Of a stretch of 64,000 bases of DNA, positions 57,730-64,000 are shown piece by piece (the stretch's first letter is position 1; each line of letters begins with the position of its first letter). Position numbers and translations under genes: made by a program. The DNA comes from Helicobacter_B zhangjianzhongii. Lineage in GTDB: Bacteria; Campylobacterota; Campylobacteria; Campylobacterales; Helicobacteraceae. The notes beneath the pieces were generated by a model that saw only the letters and a program-made list of their open reading frames with translations, was not told where the DNA came from and did not search any database. The stretch covers positions 310,001-374,000 of the forward strand of contig NZ_JANURN010000001.1 of the NCBI RefSeq assembly GCF_030249855.1, in the 5' to 3' direction.

Positions 57730-59643
57730 ATGCCCACATATCAAGAAGTGTATCAACAATCCATTGAAAATCCTGAAGCCTTTTGGGCAGAAGCCGCTAA
57801 AAAGGTGCATTGGTATCACGAATGGGATAAGGTGCTTGATGTTGTCAATGACCATTATCGGTGGTTTGTCGGTGGGTGTATGAATACCTGCTACAACGCC
57901 CTTGATTTGCATATAGAAAATGGCAGAGGCGATCAAGTGGCATTGCACTATGACTCACCTGTAACAGACACAAAAAAGTCCTACACCTATAAAGAGCTAC
58001 GCAAAAGAGTGGCAAAAACCGCTGGAATCCTAGTCAATAAAGGCGTGGTAAAGGGCGATAGAGTGCTTATCTATATGCCTATGATCCCTGAAGCGGTGAT
58101 TGCGATGCTTGCTTGTGCTAGGATTGGGGCGATCCATAGTGTGGTCTTTGGCGGATTTGCCGCCCACGAGCTAGCTGCTAGGATTGAAGATGCCAAGCCA
58201 CGCGTAATTATGAGTGCTTCTTGTGGGATAGAGATTTCACGCGTGGTGAAATATAAGCCTATCTTAGATGAAGCTATAAAAAGCTCTAGCCATAAGCCTA
58301 CCACTTGTCTTATTTGGCAACGCCCACAAGAGAGGGCAAATATGCTGCCTTGGCGTGATGTGGATTGGGAGAGTGAAGAGGAAAAGACAGATCCCGTAGA
58401 ATGCGTGCCTGTGGATGCCACTGATCCGCTGTATATCCTCTACACCTCTGGCACGACTGGTAAGCCAAAGGGCGTGATCCGCAGTAATGGGGGGCATTCT
58501 GTGGCGATGAAGTGGTCTATGGATAATATCTACAACGCAACGCCCGGCGATGTCTTTTGGGCGGCAAGTGATGTAGGCTGGGTTGTGGGGCATAGCTACA
58601 TTGTGTATGCGACATTGATGAATGGCTGCACGACTATCCTCTATGAGGGCAAGCCTGTCAAAACGCCAAATCCGGGGGCATTCTGGCGTGTGGTGCAAGA
58701 ATATAAAGTAAATATTTTATTCTCTGCACCTACTGCATTTAGAGCGATTAAAAAAGAAGATTCTAAAGGTGAATGGCTTAAAAAGTATGATATTAGCTCA
58801 CTTAGAGCGGTATTTGTCGCTGGGGAGCGGTGCGATAGCGATACACTCAAATGGATTGAAAAGCTTGTCAAAAAGCCTGTGATTGATCACTGGTGGCAGA
58901 CAGAGACAAGCTGGGCGATAGCGGCAAATCCGCTAGGACTAGAGCAAATGCCGGTAAAGCCCGGCTCACCTACAAAGCCTATGCCCGGATTTAATCTCAA
59001 AGTCCTAGATGAAGAGGGCAAGGAGTGCAAAGCCGGAAAGCTAGGCAATCTAGTCATCAAGCTACCTTTGCCCCCTGCGTGCCTAATGGGAATCTGGGGC
59101 GATGATACAAGATATAAAAACTCATACCTTAATCACTATCCGGGCTATTATCTTACTGGTGATAGTGGCTATATTGATAAAGATGGCTATGTGTTTGTAA
59201 TGGGGCGAATGGATGGGGTCATCAATGTCGCAGGACATAGGCTCTCAACTGGCGGTATGGAAGAGGCGATTGCGAAGCACCCAGATATTGCAGAATGTGC
59301 GGTTATCGGCGTGAATGATGAGTTAAAAGGTGAGATACCACTAGCATTTGTCGTGCTAAAAGATGGGCTGGAAAGAGATATACAAAGCCTGTGCGAAGGT
59401 GTCGTGCAGCTTGTGCGAGAAGAGATTGGTGCGGTGGCTTCATTGCATATTGTCGCGGTGGTAAAGCGACTGCCAAAAACTAGAAGTGGTAAAATCTTGC
59501 GAGGCACAATGCGTGATATTGCTGATGGTAATGAATGGAAAATGCCTAGCACGATTGAAGATTCTAGCGTAATGCCTGAGATTGAAGCAGCATTGCAGAA
59601 TCTTGGCTACCCAAAATCTAAAAATATAAAGGAGGCAAAATGA
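57730..59643 (+). CDS. prpE: Propionyl-CoA synthetase
   Basis: Activates propionate to propionyl-CoA with ATP. 637 residues of the acyl-CoA synthetase family: RWFVGGCMNTCYNALD near 39-54 is the PrpE-type N-terminal motif, YTSGTTGKPKG is the AMP-binding loop near 237-247, WWQTETSWAI follows, and the C-terminal KTRSGKILRGTMR carries the acetylatable lysine. AAAGGAGG precedes the ATG. First gene of prpE-prpB-prpC-(prpD), overlapping prpB as ATGA. Strong context support over a generic acetyl-CoA synthetase. Confidence 0.94.
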   Translation: MPTYQEVYQQSIENPEAFWAEAAKKVHWYHEWDKVLDVVNDHYRWFVGGCMNTCYNALDLHIENGRGDQVALHYDSPVTDTKKSYTYKELRKRVAKTAGILVNKGVVKGDRVLIYMPMIPEAVIAMLACARIGAIHSVVFGGFAAHELAARIEDAKPRVIMSASCGIEISRVVKYKPILDEAIKSSSHKPTTCLIWQRPQERANMLPWRDVDWESEEEKTDPVECVPVDATDPLYILYTSGTTGKPKGVIRSNGGHSVAMKWSMDNIYNATPGDVFWAASDVGWVVGHSYIVYATLMNGCTTILYEGKPVKTPNPGAFWRVVQEYKVNILFSAPTAFRAIKKEDSKGEWLKKYDISSLRAVFVAGERCDSDTLKWIEKLVKKPVIDHWWQTETSWAIAANPLGLEQMPVKPGSPTKPMPGFNLKVLDEEGKECKAGKLGNLVIKLPLPPACLMGIWGDDTRYKNSYLNHYPGYYLTGDSGYIDKDGYVFVMGRMDGVINVAGHRLSTGGMEEAIAKHPDIAECAVIGVNDELKGEIPLAFVVLKDGLERDIQSLCEGVVQLVREEIGAVASLHIVAVVKRLPKTRSGKILRGTMRDIADGNEWKMPSTIEDSSVMPEIEAALQNLGYPKSKNIKEAK

Positions 59644-60515
59644 AAACAGCAGGACAAAAATTTAGAGAAGCATTAAAGGAAAATAATCCTTTGCAAATCA
59701 TAGGTGTGATTAACGCCTACTCTGCTATACAAGCGCAAAAAAGCGGTGCAAAAGCCCTTTACTTAAGCGGTGGTGCATTAGCGGCGATGAGCTTAGGTGT
59801 GCCTGATCTTGGCATTAGCTCATTAGAAGATGTGTGTATTGATGTGCGCCGCATCACGGCGGTAAGTGATTTACCCTTGCTTGTAGATGCAGATACGGGC
59901 TGGGGTGGAGCGTTTAATATCGCTAGAACGATTAAGGACTTAACACGAAGTGGTGCAGCAGGCTGCCACATAGAAGATCAAGTCGCGCAAAAACGCTGCG
60001 GACATCGCCCCAACAAAGAGCTTGTCAGCAAAGAAGAGATGTGCGATAGGATAAAAGCGGCAATGGATGCAAAGCTAGATTCTAGCTTTGTGGTAATGGC
60101 AAGGACTGATGCCCACGCAAGTGAGGGGCAACAAGTAGCGATTGAAAGGGCATTAGCCTATGTGGAGGCAGGAGCGGATATGATCTTTGCTGAAGCAATC
60201 CATACGCTAGAAGAGTATAAGCAATTTACTGAAGTCATAAAAGTGCCTGTTCTAGCAAATATCACGGAGTTTGGCAAAACGCCTTACTTCACCAAAGATG
60301 AGCTAAAAAATGTAGGAATCTCTATGGTGCTGTATCCACTATCAGCAGCAAGGGCTATGAATAAGGCGGCATTAGCGGTGTTTCAAGACATTATCAATAA
60401 TGGCTCGCAGAAAAATAGCATAGATTCTATGCAAACACGCGATGAGCTGTATGAAATGCTTGGCTACCACGAGTATGAGCAAAAGCTTGATACGCTCTTT
60501 AAAAGCAAAAAATAA
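59640..60515 (+). CDS. prpB: 2-methylisocitrate lyase
   Basis: Cleaves 2-methylisocitrate to pyruvate and succinate. 291 residues of the isocitrate lyase/PEP mutase fold: DADTGWGGAFNIARTI supplies metal-binding aspartates, and AAGCHIEDQVAQKRCGH holds the catalytic KRCGH loop near 119-123. RTDAHASEG and FAEAIHTLEEY complete the active site. Overlaps the prpE stop by four bases. Confidence 0.95.
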   Translation: MKTAGQKFREALKENNPLQIIGVINAYSAIQAQKSGAKALYLSGGALAAMSLGVPDLGISSLEDVCIDVRRITAVSDLPLLVDADTGWGGAFNIARTIKDLTRSGAAGCHIEDQVAQKRCGHRPNKELVSKEEMCDRIKAAMDAKLDSSFVVMARTDAHASEGQQVAIERALAYVEAGADMIFAEAIHTLEEYKQFTEVIKVPVLANITEFGKTPYFTKDELKNVGISMVLYPLSAARAMNKAALAVFQDIINNGSQKNSIDSMQTRDELYEMLGYHEYEQKLDTLFKSKK

Positions 60516-60535
60516 CTTAAGAGAAAGGAGAGAAA

Positions 60536-61690
60536 ATGGCAGCACCAACAGAAAAAGTCGCAAAAAAAGTAGGTGGCTTAGCAGGGATAAGCGCAGGAGA
60601 ATCAGCAATCTGTACTTGCGGCACAGGACACGGGCTAAATTATAGAGGCTATGATATTTATGATTTAGCCGAGCATTGTGAGTTTGAAGAAGTGGCATAT
60701 TTGCTATTAAAAGAAAAGCTACCAAATAAAGCAGAGCTAGAATCTTTCAAAAAAGAGCTAATAGCCGCAAGAAGCTTACCAAAAGAGCTAAAAGAAGTGC
60801 TAAAGCTTTTACCCAAAGATGCACACCCTATGGATATTATGCGGACAGCGTGTTCTACACTTGGTTGTTTGGAGAGAGAAGAATATGATGTATTTAAAGC
60901 ATCTTTTCCAAATCAGCAAAAAATTGGCATAAGGCTTTTAGGTATTTTCCCAAGTGTGCTGACTTTCTGGCATCATTATCATACAAGTGGCAAGGAGATA
61001 AACACAGAATCTAAGCAAGATTCTATCGCCGGATATTTCCTAGAATCCTTGCACCAAAAAGAGCCAAAAGAGCTATGGGTAAAGGCTATGCACGCAAGTT
61101 TGATTTTGTATGCAGAGCACGAGTTTAATGCCTCTACATTTACCGCAAGGGTGATTACTGCGACAATGTCTGATGTGTATGCAGGGATTACCGGGGCGAT
61201 TGGGGCATTGAGGGGACCACTGCACGGCGGAGCAAATGAAGCGGCAATGGATTTGATAGAGGAGTTTAAAACGCCAGAGCAGGCAACGCAAGGGATTTTA
61301 GATAAACTTGCTAGAAAAGATAAGATTATGGGCTTTGGACATCGCGTATATGTGGAAAAAGATCCACGCAATGTGGTGATAAAAAAATGGAGTAAAAGGC
61401 TAGGTGAAGATGTGAAAGACACAAAGGGGCTATACCCCATAAGTGAAGCCATAGAAAAGGTAATGTGGGATCAAAAAAAGCTTTTCCCTAATCTTGATTT
61501 TTATAGTGCGAGTGCTTATCACTTTATGGGGATTCCCACGCCGTATTTCACGCCGATTTTTATCTTTTCACGCACGGCAGGGTGGCTGGCACATATCTTT
61601 GAGCAAAGGGGGAATAATAAGCTAATCCGACCTAGTTCGCAATATACAGGACCGGATAATAAGGCGTTTGTGCCTATGGATAAGCGTTAA
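60536..61690 (+). CDS. prpC: 2-methylcitrate synthase
   Basis: Condenses propionyl-CoA with oxaloacetate. 384 residues, type II-like citrate synthase fold: RGYDIYDLAEHCEFEEVAYLL at the N-terminus (given as RGYDIYDLAEHC), PLHGGANEAAMDLI with the catalytic His, and GFGHRVYVEKDPR with the second His. Length and operon position favour methylcitrate over citrate synthase. AAAGGAG precedes the ATG; 20 bp separate it from prpB. Confidence 0.92.
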   Translation: MAAPTEKVAKKVGGLAGISAGESAICTCGTGHGLNYRGYDIYDLAEHCEFEEVAYLLLKEKLPNKAELESFKKELIAARSLPKELKEVLKLLPKDAHPMDIMRTACSTLGCLEREEYDVFKASFPNQQKIGIRLLGIFPSVLTFWHHYHTSGKEINTESKQDSIAGYFLESLHQKEPKELWVKAMHASLILYAEHEFNASTFTARVITATMSDVYAGITGAIGALRGPLHGGANEAAMDLIEEFKTPEQATQGILDKLARKDKIMGFGHRVYVEKDPRNVVIKKWSKRLGEDVKDTKGLYPISEAIEKVMWDQKKLFPNLDFYSASAYHFMGIPTPYFTPIFIFSRTAGWLAHIFEQRGNNKLIRPSSQYTGPDNKAFVPMDKR

Positions 61691-61722
61691 TCTTTTGTGC
61701 GCTTTTGCGCGTTAGCTTTTTG

Positions 61723-61810
61723 GCTAAAAACGGCGATTGCTGCGGCTTTGGCTGCGTCATTACCGCTTAGGTAACTCCTTGCCAAAGCCTTGCAAAGCCC
61801 CATTTTTAGC
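61723..61810. repeat. Nested-hairpin element, unit between prpC and prpD (1)
   Basis: Outer stem GCTAAAAA/TTTTTAGC (61723-61730 with 61803-61810), middle stem GGCTTTGGC/GCCAAAGCC (61744-61752 with 61781-61789), apical hairpin TTACC-GCTTA-GGTAA (61760-61774), flanked by GTCA and CTCCT as in the copy at 57431-57455. Confidence 0.82.
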
Positions 61811-61811
61811 T

Positions 61812-61846
61812 CAAAAATCTTGCCGCTTAGGCAACTTGAATTTTTG
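61812..61846. repeat. Short hairpin element, unit between prpC and prpD (2)
   Basis: CAAAAAT/ATTTTTG (61812-61818 with 61840-61846) enclosing TTGCC-GCTTA-GGCAA (61820-61834). The loop GCTTA is identical to the preceding unit, while the stem has an A-T to G-C type change on both arms. Confidence 0.78.
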
Positions 61847-61940
61847 CCACACAAAGGATTTGACATCAGCGGCGGTGAATCTAGAATCTAGATTCTAATA
61901 ACACAAGGCAGAGCTATTTGATTTGAAAAATCTTCTGCTA

Positions 61941-62059
61941 CGCCTTGATTTTGCGAGGAAAAATCGTGGTTTTCAAGTGAGCCAACGAGAAGCTACCTAA
62001 GCGGTAGTGCCGAAGTTGGCGAACGCAGAATCCGCGATTTTAACCGCAAAGGCAAGGCG
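61941..62059 (+). repeat. Nested-hairpin element, unit between prpC and prpD (3)
   Basis: 119 bp. Stems from outside in: CGCCTTGATTTTGCG with CGCAAAGGCAAGGCG (61941-61955, 62045-62059; one mismatch, one G-U), AAAATCGTGG with CCGCGATTTT (61960-61969, 62032-62041; one G-U), GCCAAC with GTTGGC (61981-61986, 62015-62020), and CTACC-TAAGC-GGTAG (61993-62007). The 80-bp core is about 85% identical, in reverse orientation, to the element inside the mod gene at 41637-41716. Confidence 0.88.
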
Positions 62060-62094
62060 GACATAATTTTAACTTTAACTACAAGGAGAACACA

Positions 62095-63549
62095 ATGAGT
62101 GCCGATATGGGAACACTAGATACCAAACGACCAGAATTTGATGAGTTGCTAACAAAAATTGCGCGTTATGCGTTGGAGTATAAGATTACCTCGCCTTTAG
62201 CGTATGAGACAGCAAGATACTGCCTTATGGATACCATAGGTTGCGGACTTTTAGCCCTAAACTTTCCAGCTTGCACTAAGCTTTTAGGACCTGTTGTTGA
62301 GGGGGCGGAGTTTCGCCCTTTGGGAGCAAAGATTCCGGGGACTAGCTATCAGCTAGAGCCAGAGAGAGCGGCGTTTAATGTAGGGGCTATGGTTAGATGG
62401 CTTGATTTTAATGACACTTGGTTAGCCGCAGAGTGGGGACACCCAAGCGATAATCTAGGGGCGATTTGGGCAGTAGCAGACTATCTAAGCCGCAAAAATA
62501 TTGCCGAAGGTAAAGAGCCTTTGAAAGTCAAAGATGTGCTTAGTGCTATGATTAAAGCACACGAGATTCAAGGTGTACTTGCGTTAGAAAACTGCTTTAA
62601 CAAAGTGGGGCTAGACCATGTGCTACTTGTTAGGATCGCTTCTACCGCGGTGGCGTGCGCTATGCTTGGTGGGAGCTTTGAAGAAGTGCGAAACGCAGTA
62701 AGCCACGCATTTATTGATGGTGGGGCGTTGCGGACATATCGCCACGCACCAAACACAGGCTCACGCAAAAGCTGGGCGGCAGGGGACGCAAGCTCAAGGG
62801 GCGTAAATCTAGCCCTAAAAGCATTAAGCGGAGAAATGGGCTATCCAAGTGCGTTAAGCGCGGAATTCTGGGGATTTGAAGATGTGAAAATGCGGGGCAA
62901 AAAGCTCACTATCCCACAAGAATTTGGCAGCTATGTAATGGAAAATGTGCTGTTTAAAATCAGCTTCCCAGCAGAATTTCACGCACAAACTGCCGTAGAA
63001 TGTGCGTTGAAATTGCATAATGAAGTGAGAGACAGACTAGATTCTATTGAAAAAATTGTAATCACCACTCAAGAATCTGGACATAGAATCATCAACAAAG
63101 TCGGTGAGCTTGCAAACCCAGCTGACAGGGATCACTGCATTCAGTATATGGTAGCTGTGCCGCTTGTATTTGGGCGACTCACTGCAGAAGATTATGAAGA
63201 TTCAGTAGCGAGTGATACACGCATTGACGCCCTGCGTGATAAGATGGTAGTAGAAGTAGATGATCGCTATACGCGTGAGTATTTAGAAGCTGATAAACGC
63301 TCTATTGCCAATGCGGTGCAGATTTTCTACAAAGATGGTAGCAAGAGTGAAAAGGTAGAGGTGGAGTATCCTATCGGGCATAAACGCCGAAGAGCAGAGG
63401 GGATACCTGTGCTTGTAGCTAAGTTTGAACGCAATATCGCCCTAAAACTTAGCCCCAAAAAATGCGAGCAGATTAAGGCTGTTTGCAGTGATCAAGGTAA
63501 GCTAGAATCTATGGCGTTTAATGAATTTAGTGATTTATTTGCGTTGTAG
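62095..63549 (+). CDS. prpD: 2-methylcitrate dehydratase
   Basis: Dehydrates 2-methylcitrate to 2-methyl-cis-aconitate in the methylcitrate cycle. 484 residues of the MmgE/PrpD family: ARYCLMDTIGCGLLAL, VRWLDFNDTWLAAEWGHPSDN (given in part) and RTYRHAPNTGSRKSWAAGDA are characteristic. AAGGAG precedes the ATG. It is separated from prpC by 404 bp of hairpin repeats, so its expression may be uncoupled or processed separately. It is followed by a strong terminator. Confidence 0.94.
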   Translation: MSADMGTLDTKRPEFDELLTKIARYALEYKITSPLAYETARYCLMDTIGCGLLALNFPACTKLLGPVVEGAEFRPLGAKIPGTSYQLEPERAAFNVGAMVRWLDFNDTWLAAEWGHPSDNLGAIWAVADYLSRKNIAEGKEPLKVKDVLSAMIKAHEIQGVLALENCFNKVGLDHVLLVRIASTAVACAMLGGSFEEVRNAVSHAFIDGGALRTYRHAPNTGSRKSWAAGDASSRGVNLALKALSGEMGYPSALSAEFWGFEDVKMRGKKLTIPQEFGSYVMENVLFKISFPAEFHAQTAVECALKLHNEVRDRLDSIEKIVITTQESGHRIINKVGELANPADRDHCIQYMVAVPLVFGRLTAEDYEDSVASDTRIDALRDKMVVEVDDRYTREYLEADKRSIANAVQIFYKDGSKSEKVEVEYPIGHKRRRAEGIPVLVAKFERNIALKLSPKKCEQIKAVCSDQGKLESMAFNEFSDLFAL

Positions 63550-63559
63550 TGCCTTGCTT

Positions 63560-63600
63560 GATAGCTAGAATCTAACTAGATTCTAGCTATCTTTTTATTT
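63560..63600 (+). terminator. Rho-independent terminator after prpD built from an inverted TAGAATC pair
   Basis: Perfect 15-bp inverted repeat GATAGCTAGAATCTA / TAGATTCTAGCTATC with a 2-base centre (63560-63591), then TTTTTATTT. The stem contains TAGAATC on both arms, part of the word dispersed through the window. Confidence 0.85.
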
Positions 63601-63662
63601 CTTAAAACTACTAATGATTTATCCCACACAAGACCAAGCTAAATATTTCATCTAAATAATGC

Positions 63663-63668
63663 TATAAT
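63663..63668 (+). promoter_or_regulatory. -10 box for the DUF507 gene
   Basis: TGCTATAAT, extended -10, 32 bases before the ATG at 63695; same extended form as at 15459 and 28755. Confidence 0.6.
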
Positions 63669-63694
63669 AGCGCATTCTATCTAGAGGTTGCACT

Positions 63695-64000
63695 ATGCGG
63701 TTACGACTTAATCAAATTGAATATATCGCCAATAAAATAGCACTTGATTTATATAACTCTAGCTTGCTTGTGTTGCAAGTCCCCATTGAGAGTGTCGCCA
63801 AAGTGGCAAAGGGTATCCTTGAAGCGGATGTGAAAGAGGAGCTAGCAATTGACCTGAAAGCTCAAGAGCTGCTAGAGAAGAATCAAAGTGAAGTTGAGTT
63901 TTTGCGTGTTGATGAGCGCAAGCTCTTTGGTATGATCAAGCGGCAGATCGCTGATGAGCGGCGGTTTTTGCTCTTTTGGGATGATCGATATAATGCACTT
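63695..64000 (+). CDS. DUF507 family protein (partial at window end)
   Basis: 102 residues visible, beginning MRLRLNQIEYIANKIALD. The family pattern is clear: an N-terminal YIANKIALDL block, LESVAKVAKG-type repeats (here VPIESVAKVAKGILEADVKEE, given in part) and VDERKLFGMIKRQIADERR ending in FWDDRYNAL. In Helicobacter and relatives the gene commonly precedes carA; that neighbour is outside the window. Function unknown. AGAGG lies about eight bases before the ATG. Confidence 0.85.
   Translation, partial: MRLRLNQIEYIANKIALDLYNSSLLVLQVPIESVAKVAKGILEADVKEELAIDLKAQELLEKNQSEVEFLRVDERKLFGMIKRQIADERRFLLFWDDRYNAL

Larger units (their letters stand above)
61691..62094. other. 404-bp gene-free region inside the prp operon, made of hairpin elements
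   Basis: No gene. It contains three nested-hairpin units (61723-61810, 61812-61846, 61941-62059) and a palindromic cluster of the TAGAATC word (61881-61898). A GCGC-TTTT-GCGC hairpin follows the prpC stop. The whole stretch interrupts an otherwise tight operon before prpD, which has its own AAGGAG site. Confidence 0.75.

Noticed and set aside
61700..61711. GCGC-TTTT-GCGC hairpin as the prpC terminator
   Set aside because: The stem is four base pairs and no T-run follows directly; it is more likely part of the repeat region.

Overview
The window reads as chromosome of an enterohepatic Helicobacter or a close relative (Campylobacterota). The basis is gene content: a DUF4492 gene next to cydA, a CetB-like PAS protein, an HP0268-type nuclease beside miaB, secA followed by a LolC/E-type permease, a PqiC/MCE lipid-transport operon, and a DUF507 gene. 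The fairly balanced base composition would suit a higher-GC species such as H. canis, but that is inference. No rRNA, tRNA or CRISPR array was found.

Layout. 1-15.4 kb is a leftward block of housekeeping genes: cydA (cut by the window edge), DUF4492, a WbpB/WlbA-like sugar dehydrogenase, a CetB-like PAS protein, mutY, folE, htpX, truD, alr, cytochrome c553, a META lipoprotein, an HD protein, the mlaEFD/pqiC-like operon, miaB and an HP0268-like gene. 15.5-21.7 kb runs rightward (nusA, secA, lolE-like, RRM protein, RBBP9-like esterase). 21.7-28.7 kb runs leftward (DUF2147, YhcH, L-lactate permease, a TraF-type outer-membrane protein, class II DAHP synthase, TSUP permease). Then come gatC and uvrA, polA (leftward), dnaE and carboxynorspermidine synthase.

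40.6-52.4 kb is a visibly AT-richer accessory island with two adjacent type III restriction-modification systems in the order mod-small membrane protein-RhuM-res-res-mod. The last mod gene carries a 17-G tract and is out of frame as sequenced, so it should be phase-variable and OFF. After it come a paired SMR transporter, a secreted DUF1561/PF07598 protein (the family of leptospiral virulence-modifying toxins), a SolA-like oxidase, and an XRE-like regulator divergent from prpE-prpB-prpC-prpD (2-methylcitrate cycle). A perfect 11-bp inverted repeat overlaps the prpE -10 box. A partial DUF507 gene ends the window.

Two repeat systems stand out. First, an 11-bp word, GTGGATTCTAG, occurs at least 26 times on the two strands, inside genes (read as LEST or VDS peptides) and between them; its density and its use in a terminator recall DNA uptake sequences. 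Second, a family of nested hairpin elements, roughly 35 to 210 bp including the flanking sequence conserved in two copies, occurs at least five times. Their stems differ in sequence but stay paired, and the apical loop is GCTTA-like. One copy lies in frame inside the first type III methyltransferase gene, as Rickettsia palindromic elements do. I regard this hairpin family as the most likely undescribed feature here.
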